This document shows positions 52,642 to 60,297 of a stretch of 62,972 nt of DNA, piece after piece (position 1 is the stretch's first letter; every line of letters begins with the position of its first letter). Source of the stretch: Brevibacillus borstelensis (GTDB lineage: Bacteria; Bacillota; Bacilli; Brevibacillales; Brevibacillaceae); the NCBI RefSeq assembly GCF_003710865.1, contig NZ_RHHO01000035.1, positions 1-62,972 of the forward strand. The letters run 5' to 3'. Under the pieces are notes generated by a model that saw only the letters and a program-made list of their open reading frames with translations, had not been told where the DNA came from and ran no database searches. The position numbers and the translations under genes are program-made.

Positions 52642-52935
52642 ATGAATGCCAACCAAGAACTGAAGAACACGCTTTCGTATATCCATTCCGAGCTGAATCG
52701 GATCGAAACGATGGCCGGAACGCTGTCTACCATTGAGCACGACCATTACAAAAAGCTCACGAATTTCGATGACCGAAACCTGGTCGATATTGCCGTGGAA
52801 GAACAGAATGCTGCCCGCCAGCTTGGCACCATGAAGCACATGTGCTTGGCGATGACCCAAAAATTAGAGGGGCTCATAAACGCACTAGACGGTGGTGAAC
52901 CGGGGGAGAGTGGGCAACGTGCTGAGACTCATTGA
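52642..52935 (+). CDS. conserved small helical protein next to the GltB-like gene
   Basis: The 97-residue product is helical and polar (YIHSELNRIETMAGTLSTIE, AARQLGTMKHMCLAM), without cysteine pairs or membrane segments. The ATG at 52642 lies after GGCAGGTG. It overlaps the next gene by 17 bases. I recognise no family; co-transcription with the glutamate-synthase-like enzyme suggests a shared function. Confidence 0.6.
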   Translation: MNANQELKNTLSYIHSELNRIETMAGTLSTIEHDHYKKLTNFDDRNLVDIAVEEQNAARQLGTMKHMCLAMTQKLEGLINALDGGEPGESGQRAETH

Positions 52936-54343
52936 AAACTTCATCCGTTCGGCTATTAACGAAACGGTGGATAAAGCAGTAACGAGAATGATGAGGGATC
53001 AATACATTGAAAACCTGTTTGAGATGGTGCCTGCCACGAAAAAGGTTGGACCGATCAACCTTATGGAAATCGCGATGCGGGCTGCCCAGGGAACACCCGT
53101 CCCTCGTCCGCTTGGCAGTCACCTTCACTTTTCCCCGTGGGAGAAAATCTTGTTTAATCCCGTACATTTATTCCGCTTTCCAACACCAGAAAATGTAGGG
53201 ATCAAGACTTCTGTCACGATCGGCCACCGCGCGCGAAAACCATTGACCATCTCCATGCCGATCATGATCGCAGCGATGTCGTTTGGAGGGGCGCTTAGCA
53301 AGAGTACAAAAATTGCGTTGGCCAAGGCGGCTGCGGCTGCGGGGACAGCGACCAATACAGGGGAAGCAGGTCTGCTCGAGGAGGAGCGGGAAGCCGCTCG
53401 CTTGCTGATCGGTCAATACAATCGCGGCGGCTGGTTGAATACCCCTGACAAGTACAACCGTCTGGATGCCATTGAGATTCAATTGGGACAAGGCGCCCAG
53501 GGATCAGCCTACCAGCGGACAACAGCAAAAAACATCGGTGAAGATTACCGAAAGGTTTTTGAGCTTCGCGAAGGGGAGGATGCGCTTATTCATTCGCGTC
53601 TTCCGGGGGTAAATACAAAAGAAGATTTTATTCAGCTCGTCAGGCGGCTTCGGGATGAGACGGGTGTACCGGTCGGGCTCAAAATCGCAGCAACCCATCA
53701 CCTGGAAAAAGAGCTGCAAATTGCGGTAGAGGCCGGGGTAGATTTCGTTACGCTGGATGGAGCAGAGGGTGGAACCCATGGAGGAGCGCCGACGCTTCAG
53801 GATGATGTGGGGCTGCCGACTCTTTTTGCGATCACGAGGGCAACAGAATTTTTTGCCCGCAAAGGCGTTTTCCGGGATGTCAGTCTACTGGCCACAGGCG
53901 GACTTGTAACGCCGGGGCAAATGCTCAAAGCGATAGCACTGGGTGCAGATGCAGTCTATATCGGCACCGCAGCACTCATGGCGCTCGTGAGCGAACAAAT
54001 GGTCAAGTCGGTTCCGTTTGAACCTCCCACCAGTTTGCTGGTTTATACGGGAAAAATGACGGATCAGCTAGATATTGACCAGGCGTCGACCAATTTGTTT
54101 CGGTACCTCAACGCTTGTGTGACAGAAATGGAATTGGTTGCTGTATCAGCAGGAAAAACCGCTTTATCCGACATTTCCAAAGCTGACCTTTGCACGCTTG
54201 ACCCGTTTCTCGCAAAAGCAACCGGCATTCAGCTGGGGTACGTTTCGCCCGAGAATCAAGATCGTTTCTTCGAAGAAACCAAACCCGTGTTCGATCAGAC
54301 CGAAGAGCGCTTTGCAGAAACACAGCCTTCCACTTTTCACTAG
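52919..54343 (+). CDS. FMN-binding glutamate-synthase-like (GltB domain) protein
   Basis: The 474-residue protein is the FMN/substrate core of a glutamate synthase large subunit (SMPIMIAAMSFGGALSKSTK, GEAGLLEEEREAARLL, GLKIAATHHLEKELQIAVEAG, DGAEGGTHGGAP, GADAVYIGTAALMAL). It has no N-terminal glutaminase or C-terminal GXGXG barrel, so it is a stand-alone GltS-like enzyme of uncertain substrate. GTG 52919 is the likely start, ten bases after GGGGGAG; GTG 52910 is closer and possible. It overlaps the small gene before it. Confidence 0.85.
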   Translation: MLRLIENFIRSAINETVDKAVTRMMRDQYIENLFEMVPATKKVGPINLMEIAMRAAQGTPVPRPLGSHLHFSPWEKILFNPVHLFRFPTPENVGIKTSVTIGHRARKPLTISMPIMIAAMSFGGALSKSTKIALAKAAAAAGTATNTGEAGLLEEEREAARLLIGQYNRGGWLNTPDKYNRLDAIEIQLGQGAQGSAYQRTTAKNIGEDYRKVFELREGEDALIHSRLPGVNTKEDFIQLVRRLRDETGVPVGLKIAATHHLEKELQIAVEAGVDFVTLDGAEGGTHGGAPTLQDDVGLPTLFAITRATEFFARKGVFRDVSLLATGGLVTPGQMLKAIALGADAVYIGTAALMALVSEQMVKSVPFEPPTSLLVYTGKMTDQLDIDQASTNLFRYLNACVTEMELVAVSAGKTALSDISKADLCTLDPFLAKATGIQLGYVSPENQDRFFEETKPVFDQTEERFAETQPSTFH

Positions 54344-54483
54344 CAGAATGAATTATTTTTCTCCAGAGCCATCATACGGGGTGGAATTTCCTTACTCCGC
54401 AGATACATAAAGGCAAATTTGCCCGGGAAGTCTATGATGGGATGTACTATGTACACCAAACCATATGAAGAGGAGGTGCATAT

Positions 54484-55041
54484 ATGCAACGGTTTGCCGC
54501 ACATGAATTTTTGGAAACGCAAGAAGCGCTGCGCTCCAAGCATGCGGAGATCGAAATGCATGGCTTATTTGCCGAAATGGCACAGGATCCGCAACTGAAA
54601 AACATGGTTCTCAATCACCAACGCCAAATCATGAATGCCTATCAGCAAGGGATCAATCTGTTGATGGGGAAGGGTGTAAACGTAGCAGCCACTCCCCAAC
54701 TGGCTCAAATCCGTACGACTGAGCCAGCGACCGTCGGGCTGAATCAGCCTCAGATGATGGCGCCAAATCCACATCCAACCCGCCTTTCTGATATGACGAT
54801 CGCAACAATCATGCTCAACTGGCACAAGGCCGGTTCCGCCATCGGTATGCTCTGGGCTAGTGAATGCGTAGACCCGCAAATCAGACAATATCATGTTAAT
54901 GGAGCCAATCTGTGCCAACAAATGGCCTATGAAACATGGCAGTATATGAATATGAGAGGGTTCTACCAAACGCCGCAGCTAGCAGACCATACGATGAACA
55001 CGATGATCAATGCTTACCAGCAACAGCCAGCAATGGCTTAA
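54484..55041 (+). CDS. spore coat protein CotF-like
   Basis: The 185-residue protein is of the CotF-like type: an N-terminal helix pair (AAHEFLETQEALRSKHAEIEM, HQRQIMNAYQQGIN) and a tail rich in Gln and Met (QPQMMAPNP). It probably forms part of the spore coat. It is followed after 34 bases by the tandem-repeat protein gene, so the two are probably co-expressed late in sporulation. Confidence 0.75.
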   Translation: MQRFAAHEFLETQEALRSKHAEIEMHGLFAEMAQDPQLKNMVLNHQRQIMNAYQQGINLLMGKGVNVAATPQLAQIRTTEPATVGLNQPQMMAPNPHPTRLSDMTIATIMLNWHKAGSAIGMLWASECVDPQIRQYHVNGANLCQQMAYETWQYMNMRGFYQTPQLADHTMNTMINAYQQQPAMA

Positions 55042-55075
55042 GTTATGAACCACATTAAAAAGGAGGAACACAAAC

Positions 55076-55759
55076 ATGTTTACCAATCAAACACTCTCCA
55101 ATAACTTCGGTGGAGCCCAAGCGATTTTCCAACCAGGCTTTGCAGGGACCAACCCGCAGCAAGTAAGACAGGATATCGCCCGTGAAGGCGGATTTGGACA
55201 AGCTGGCTTCTCCGGCGGCTTCACCCAGCAAGCTTCCCCGGCTGCATTCGGCGGAGCCCAAGCTGTATTCCAACCAGGCTTTGCAGGCACCAACCCGCAG
55301 CAAGTAAGACAGGATATCGCTCGTGAAGGCGGATTTGGACAAGCTGGCTTCTCCGGCGGCTTCACCCAGCAAGCTTCCCCGGCTGCATTCGGCGGAGCCC
55401 AAGCGATTTTCCAACCAGGCTTTGCAGGCACCAACCCGCAGCAAGTAAGACAGGACATCGCTCGTGAAGGCGGATTTGGACAAGCTGGCTTCTCCGGCGG
55501 CTTCACCCAGCAAGCTTCCCCGGCTGCATTCGGCGGAGCCCAAGCGATTTTCCAACCGGGCTTTGCAGGCACCAACCCGCAGCAAGTAAGACAGGACATC
55601 GCCAGTGAAGGCGGATTTGGACAAGCTGGCTTCTCCGGCGGTTTCACCCAGCAAGCTGGATTCGGCGGAGCGCAAGCTGTATTCCAACCGGGCTTTGCAG
55701 GCACCAACCCGCAGCAAGTAAGACAAGATATCGCTCGTGAAGGCGGATTCTTGGCTTAA
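55076..55759 (+). CDS. tandem 47-residue-repeat protein, probable spore protein
   Basis: The 227-residue protein is five consecutive repeats. A full unit runs FGGAQAIFQPGFAGTNPQQV, then RQDIAREGG, then FGQAGFSGGFTQQASPAA. The fourth lacks the SPAA end and the fifth stops after EGGFLA. TNPQQVRQD is like the TNxQQVRQQN repeat of gamma-type small acid-soluble spore proteins, and the gene follows a CotF-like coat gene. Low charge, no Cys and repeated Gly/Gln/Phe suggest a structural or storage role. No signal peptide is present. A ribosome site (AAAGGAGGAACACAAAC) is strong. Confidence 0.75.
   Translation: MFTNQTLSNNFGGAQAIFQPGFAGTNPQQVRQDIAREGGFGQAGFSGGFTQQASPAAFGGAQAVFQPGFAGTNPQQVRQDIAREGGFGQAGFSGGFTQQASPAAFGGAQAIFQPGFAGTNPQQVRQDIAREGGFGQAGFSGGFTQQASPAAFGGAQAIFQPGFAGTNPQQVRQDIASEGGFGQAGFSGGFTQQAGFGGAQAVFQPGFAGTNPQQVRQDIAREGGFLA
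55106..55756. repeat. 141-bp tandem DNA repeats in the spore-protein gene
   Basis: Units start at 55106, 55247, 55388, 55529 (132 bp) and 55661 (partial). They are nearly identical over the 141-bp period, which implies recent duplication. Antisense frames are also open across the array, an artefact of the repeat. Confidence 0.95.
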
Positions 55760-55796
55760 AAAACGCGGCAAGAAGACTTTCATAAGACAATGCCAG

Positions 55797-55831
55797 CCAG
55801 TGTGTAGAGATGCGCTATCAAAACACACTGG
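55797..55831 (+). terminator. hairpin after the repeat protein
   Basis: CCAGTGTGT and ACACACTGG form a 9-bp stem with a 17-base loop, followed by TTTCTCC. It is a weak terminator. Confidence 0.55.
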
Positions 55832-55959
55832 TTTCTCCATTTGCAGGCAAAGTATGAGCTGACGGAAAGAAGACTGTTTTGATGATTGACACATGTGACG
55901 CTTCCTGATGAGAAGAAAAACCGATATACGCAACAACAACAGTGAAAGGAGGTTTTGAG

Positions 55960-56115
55960 ATGAAAAAACCGGACGAGAAGCCGAACGGAAATGAAGAACT
56001 GCAGGTACTGGGCACTCACGCAGCGGGAGCAACCGACCTCTTCCAAACCAGCAAAGCGCAAAAGGACACGGAGGTACAACCGCCTGAACACCCTGGAGGA
56101 GCGGGGACAGGGTAA
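55960..56115 (+). CDS. small hydrophilic protein (51 residues)
   Basis: A strong AAAGGAGGTTTTGAG precedes ATG. The product is charged and Pro/Gly/Thr-rich (MKKPDEKPNGNEELQVLGTH..., ...VQPPEHPGGAGTG) with no family I recognise. A terminator follows. Its position among spore genes suggests a spore role by inference. Confidence 0.65.
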   Translation: MKKPDEKPNGNEELQVLGTHAAGATDLFQTSKAQKDTEVQPPEHPGGAGTG

Positions 56116-56130
56116 ACGGAACAACAGACG

Positions 56131-56162
56131 AAAAACCAGGTCAAATCAGCCTGGTTTTTTTA
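56131..56162 (+). terminator. Rho-independent terminator
   Basis: AAACCAGG pairs with CCTGGTTT around a 9-base loop and ends in a T-run. Confidence 0.85.
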
Positions 56163-56189
56163 CGCAACGCAGATTGCTGTTTGCAGTTG

Positions 56190-57647
56190 TCAGTCTGCTT
56201 GATTCACTTCGTAAGCGGCCCGAATTCCGGATTCGATGGCTCCTTGTATCCAACTGCGAAAATGAGAAGTGTGTTCCCCGGCAAAATGAATGTTCCCTTC
56301 AGGTAACGCTATATAGGGTGAAAGATCTTTCTCCTGGTTCGGTTTAAACATCGAAAAAGCTCCTGCAGAGTATGGGTGCAAAGCCCAGTTCTGGACAAAT
56401 CCGGACACAAAATATCGCTTTGTCTGTTCTCCGTGAATTTCTGCCAGGTCTCCCAGAGCTTCTTCCACTTGCACTTGCCTGCTCATGCTTACCCAGGGCA
56501 ACGCATCATCCTCCCATGTATAGCTGGCTAGCACAACGCCCTCTGCGTCCCCGAAACGATGGCTAGGATAGTAGGCAAAACGGATGGGCAAGTCGGTAAC
56601 CGTTTGCCCTCCAAACATGCCTGCGTCTTCCCAAAAACGACGTGAAAATTGAATGCCAATTTTCGTAGAGGATACGTAGTGAAGCTGGTGAATGGCCTTC
56701 CATTTGTAATAGGAAAAAAGATCGTAGGGCTGTACCTCGATAAAGTTCATGAGAGAAAACGGGATCGTCAAGATGAGGCGGTCAGCTGTGAACTCCAGTT
56801 TTTGCATTGTGTTCGTATCGATTGCGCTTAGCCGAAGATAGTTGCCGCTCAGCGAAAGGGACGTTACCTTCATCGAAAACAAAATGTGATCGCTCAATTG
56901 ATTGAAAAAAGCGTTGGGAAGCTGATCATTCCCACCCGTAATCTCATAAAATTCTGACTCTGGTGCAATCGCGATGATGTTTCGCAGCACTTCGAGAAAA
57001 CTCAACTCGGGAAAGCCTTCGAACGCCAGCAGGACCTTGATCATATCTACAGCTTCGGCGGTGAGAGAAGGGCCAAGAGGATTGTAGCGAAGAAATGTCT
57101 CCATGGAGTACCGATCCAAGGCCTCGATTATTCTGGGCCAGTTTCTTTCAGGATCTTGCCTGATGAAGTCTATAACAGGTTGGGCTACCAGGCGGATTAG
57201 GTCTTCAGCTGTCTTTCCGCTCTCTTTTTTTGCTACGGGAAAGTTCAGGATATCAGGGCTTCTTTCATAGATCCTTCGACGAGTCTTGACGCCGTTTACA
57301 TAGATCAAATCATTTGGGGTTTGATTGATAAATTTGTTTACCGGCAGTTTGTACTTTCGAATATAAGCCAAAGTCAGAGAATGACTGCGCGGGATTCTCA
57401 TGGCGCCAGCCTCGAAATAGTGACCTTCTGAAAAAGGGGAACGTACAGTAAAAATGCGTCCGCCAACCCGCCGAGATGCTTCCAAAATGGTTACGTCATG
57501 TCCGGCCTCCTTTAACAAGGAACCGGCCACTAGTCCTGCCATGCCCGCTCCCGCAATCAATACCCTTTGAGGTTTATTTGAACGTTCCAGACCGTGGTGA
57601 ATGATCCGGACCATTTGATCAAGAGAAAGACTGTTTAGGACAGGCAT
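56190..57647 (-). CDS. flavin monoamine oxidase family protein
   Basis: The 485-residue protein has the FAD dinucleotide motif VLIAGAGMAGLVAGSLLKEAG (about residues 24-44), EASRRVGGRIFTVR, and a late FAD motif (GNIHFAGEHTSHFRSWIQGA). The family oxidises amines or L-amino acids with FAD and oxygen. Substrate is unknown. It starts close after AGAGGGG and stands alone. Confidence 0.88.
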   Translation of the reverse strand: MPVLNSLSLDQMVRIIHHGLERSNKPQRVLIAGAGMAGLVAGSLLKEAGHDVTILEASRRVGGRIFTVRSPFSEGHYFEAGAMRIPRSHSLTLAYIRKYKLPVNKFINQTPNDLIYVNGVKTRRRIYERSPDILNFPVAKKESGKTAEDLIRLVAQPVIDFIRQDPERNWPRIIEALDRYSMETFLRYNPLGPSLTAEAVDMIKVLLAFEGFPELSFLEVLRNIIAIAPESEFYEITGGNDQLPNAFFNQLSDHILFSMKVTSLSLSGNYLRLSAIDTNTMQKLEFTADRLILTIPFSLMNFIEVQPYDLFSYYKWKAIHQLHYVSSTKIGIQFSRRFWEDAGMFGGQTVTDLPIRFAYYPSHRFGDAEGVVLASYTWEDDALPWVSMSRQVQVEEALGDLAEIHGEQTKRYFVSGFVQNWALHPYSAGAFSMFKPNQEKDLSPYIALPEGNIHFAGEHTSHFRSWIQGAIESGIRAAYEVNQAD

Positions 57648-57735
57648 AGAATTCCCCTCTGTTTTATCAGAATAAAGTGCATTATACGATTATGACCTGC
57701 GGTTCACGATTATGCCAAAGCTCCCTGTACGACGA

Positions 57736-57773
57736 ATAAAAAAATAACGTCTCCTGACAGCAGGAAACGTTAT
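57736..57773 (-). terminator. terminator of rpsN
   Basis: On the minus strand ATAACGTTTCCTG pairs with CAGGAGACGTTAT around a short loop and is followed by TTTTTTT. Confidence 0.8.
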
Positions 57774-57792
57774 CATTATGCAAAGCCAGTCC

Positions 57793-57978
57793 TCACCAGC
57801 TTGCCTTTTTCACGCCTGGAATTTGCCCCTTGTAAGCAAGCTCTCGGAAGCAAATACGGCAAAGCTGAAATTTGCGAAGAACAGAGTGTGGACGTCCGCA
57901 GCGCTGGCATCGAGTATATGCCCGCACCTTGAATTTCGGCGTCCGCTGTTGCTTGACGATGATCGATGTTTTTGCCAT
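57793..57978 (-). CDS. rpsN: 30S ribosomal protein S14, zinc-binding type Z
   Basis: The 61-residue protein matches short S14: [53 protein letters not shown], with four zinc cysteines (CxxC ... CxxC). It is usually in the spc ribosomal operon; here it is alone, so this may be a second or relocated copy. ACAGGAGGTTGT fixes the start. Confidence 0.95.
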   Translation of the reverse strand: MAKTSIIVKQQRTPKFKVRAYTRCQRCGRPHSVLRKFQLCRICFRELAYKGQIPGVKKASW

Positions 57979-58000
57979 ACAACCTCCTGTACATTTTATT

Positions 58001-58019
58001 CTTGCCTTCGGTTGGCAAG
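58001..58019 (-). promoter_or_regulatory. hairpin in the rpsN leader
   Basis: CTTGCC and GGCAAG form a 6-bp stem with a 7-base loop, about 22 bases before the rpsN start. It may be an autoregulatory structure; nothing else supports this. Confidence 0.4.
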
Positions 58020-58170
58020 TCTTTTATCGTACCATCATCCACGAAAAATAGATAGTGGTAAGTACAGGAGACGTTGAATAGTAAGCAGCAGGCAGCGCTC
58101 CAGCCGAACAGCACGAACGTACGTTCCCCAAGCAGCGCGCTGCGGAAGTCATGGCAGTCAGACTACAAAT

Positions 58171-58317
58171 TTATTCAGATTCCCGGGTGTTATAGACCCC
58201 AGGTGTCGTCCGTTTCATTTCCGCATTCTTTTGTTCCGGTTCATTCTGTACTTTTTCAGCACTCTTGGCAAAACCTTCCGCCTTCAGCCTCTCGACTAAA
58301 AGTTCCTTGTCGTTCAT
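58171..58317 (-). CDS. small hydrophilic protein (48 residues)
   Basis: ATG 58317 lies after GGGAGTGAG. The product is helical and charged (NDKELLVERLKAEGFAKSAE, then EPEQKNAEMKRTTPG), with no family I recognise. It may be a small spore or stress protein. Confidence 0.55.
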   Translation of the reverse strand: MNDKELLVERLKAEGFAKSAEKVQNEPEQKNAEMKRTTPGVYNTRESE

Positions 58318-58437
58318 AATCTCACTCCCGTATTTGTGGCGTAGGGGCAGTCTATTTCCCCTCATTTTCTATCATGAGCAGAGTGGCATTCATTCATGAA
58401 AGAATTTGTCTATGTAAGATGCAACCAATGCCTTTGA

Positions 58438-58686
58438 TCAGGTATTGCTGTCTGCTTCCTCAAACATACTCTCGTATCCGGTCCGAGGAATATCGAGATT
58501 TTTCTCGCCAGCATTTTCGTCCATTTTCCCATCATTCGTACCTTCCATATAATCATCGCTAACCTGTTCATGGGTCATGGCCAATCCCTGTTCAGAAAAG
58601 GCACGGCTGCTGTAATCAGATGGCTCGTATGTCTTGTCGGCAATCTCGTTTGCGGCGTTGGTCAATTCGTCATTGCGGTTCTTCAT
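58438..58686 (-). CDS. YozQ-like (DUF4025) small protein
   Basis: The 82-residue protein resembles the YozQ family: YEPSDYSSRAFSEQGLAMTH, then EQVSDDYMEGTNDGK and RTGYESMFEE. The function is unknown; relatives occur in spore formers. GGAGGGATACG precedes ATG. Confidence 0.65.
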   Translation of the reverse strand: MKNRNDELTNAANEIADKTYEPSDYSSRAFSEQGLAMTHEQVSDDYMEGTNDGKMDENAGEKNLDIPRTGYESMFEEADSNT

Positions 58687-58877
58687 CGTATCCCTCCTTT
58701 ACGCGGATATCCTTAAATTGGGTGACTTTGAGCGGAATTATGCATGCCGCAAAAACGGTCCAAACTGGCGTAAAGTCGATCCTCAGATCAATGGAGAAGC
58801 CAGGGCGGCCGGCATAAAACAAGTACAGATGACGCACAGTATAATGACGAATTTGAACAGAGGGGAAGAAGGAAACA

Positions 58878-59039
58878 ATGGCTGAGGAAATCAAGCAGGA
58901 AGTGCAAACTGTACGGATTCCTGAGACGGGTGAAACGATGGAAGCAAAGACATACTCGGGCAAGGAGCTTTTCTTGAAAGAAAATGCAGATGAAAAGGAC
59001 GAAGCGTACGCGAAGCTGTGGGAGGATGACAGACTGTAG
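58878..59039 (+). CDS. small acidic protein (53 residues)
   Basis: ATG 58878 follows GAAGAAGGAAACA. The protein is acidic and charged (MAEEIKQEVQTVRIPETGET, then KDEAYAKLWEDDRL), with no recognised family. It is upstream of the M42 peptidase gene, 79 bases away. Confidence 0.6.
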   Translation: MAEEIKQEVQTVRIPETGETMEAKTYSGKELFLKENADEKDEAYAKLWEDDRL

Positions 59040-59118
59040 ACCTGGCTTGCCGGAGTGATGCGGGACATAGACAGGTTCAATGGAAAAGAGGTCATTCTAC
59101 CACGAGGAGTGATAACAA

Positions 59119-60204
59119 ATGGACAAAGAGCTGCAATTGATGAAGGAACTGACTGAGGCGGCAGGCCCTCCCGGTTTTGAAGTCAGAGTACATCGCTTGA
59201 TGAAAGAAAAGCTCTCTGCATTGACTCAAGAAATCATCACTGACAATTTGGGAAGCATCGTTGGTCAACACGGGAATGCCGGTCCAAAAATTCTTTTGGC
59301 TGCTCATATGGACGAAGTGGCCTTTATGGTCACACATATTACAAAAGAGGGCTTCCTCCGCCTGCAGCCGCTTGGCGGGTGGTGGGGGCACGTCATGCTG
59401 GCCCAGCGGGTAAAGGTTCTGTCGCGCAAGGGTGATCTCACAGGCGTGATCGGCTCAAAGGCCCCGCATATTTTATCGATCGAAGAGAGAAAAAACGTCC
59501 TGGAGATCAGCAATATGTTTGTAGACATCGGTGCTACCAGTAAGGAAGAGGCTGAAGAATTCGGAGTCGAGGTAGGCGATCCGATCATCCCGATTTGTCC
59601 GTTCGAGGTTTTGCCGAATCCCAAAATGCTCTTGGCAAAAGCTTGGGATAATCGCGCAGGCTGTTTCGTGACTTTGCAGGTTTTCAAGCAAATATGCCAA
59701 GAATCGCATCCCAATACGGTATTCTGCGGAGCTACGGTACAGGAGGAAGTAGGACTGCGGGGAGCAGTAACCCTGTCTCACAAAGTTTCTCCAGACATTG
59801 CGTTTGCCCTGGATGTAGGTGTAGCAGGCGACACACCCGGAATGAGCCACAAGGAAGGGCATTCCAAACTGGGGGCCGGTCCGCTACTTGGCTTTTATGA
59901 CAGCAGCATGATTCCGCATTTGAACCTACGGGATTTTGTCATCGACACCGCCAAAGAAAACAAGATTCCTTACCAGACGGATATCATGCCTGGCGGCGGT
60001 ACAGACGCCGGAAAAATACATATGGCACACAATGGCGTACCGTCCATGGTGATCAGCGTTCCGGCTCGTTATATTCATAGCCATGTGTCCATCGTGCACC
60101 GCGATGATCTGGACAATGCCGTGAAGCTGCTCGTCAGCCTGATCAAGAAGCTTGACGAAGAAACGGTTGGCAAAATAAAGGGTATGGATGCGCGGGGGCG
60201 ATAA
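59119..60204 (+). CDS. M42 family metallopeptidase (glutamyl aminopeptidase/endoglucanase-like)
   Basis: The 361-residue enzyme has the di-zinc residues in HMDEVAFMV (about 66), AWDNRAGC (183), VQEEVGLRGA (213), DVGVAGDTPG and a late SHVSIVHRDD. M42 peptidases remove N-terminal residues from peptides and form large hollow oligomers. A ribosome site (CGAGGAGTGA) precedes ATG. Confidence 0.93.
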   Translation: MDKELQLMKELTEAAGPPGFEVRVHRLMKEKLSALTQEIITDNLGSIVGQHGNAGPKILLAAHMDEVAFMVTHITKEGFLRLQPLGGWWGHVMLAQRVKVLSRKGDLTGVIGSKAPHILSIEERKNVLEISNMFVDIGATSKEEAEEFGVEVGDPIIPICPFEVLPNPKMLLAKAWDNRAGCFVTLQVFKQICQESHPNTVFCGATVQEEVGLRGAVTLSHKVSPDIAFALDVGVAGDTPGMSHKEGHSKLGAGPLLGFYDSSMIPHLNLRDFVIDTAKENKIPYQTDIMPGGGTDAGKIHMAHNGVPSMVISVPARYIHSHVSIVHRDDLDNAVKLLVSLIKKLDEETVGKIKGMDARGR

Positions 60205-60297
60205 GATACCCCCAGTGAATCGTCCGTTTATGTTCGTAGCCATCAGGCGAGTGTGAGATTCCGATGTTGGTGGGGTTATGTGAAAAGGGAGTCTGTC

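Noticed and set aside
55055..56032. A 325-codon antisense ORF with repeats across the spore-protein array
   Set aside because: It is open only because the 141-bp repeat lacks stops in that frame; it has no ribosome site and the + strand gene is convincing.
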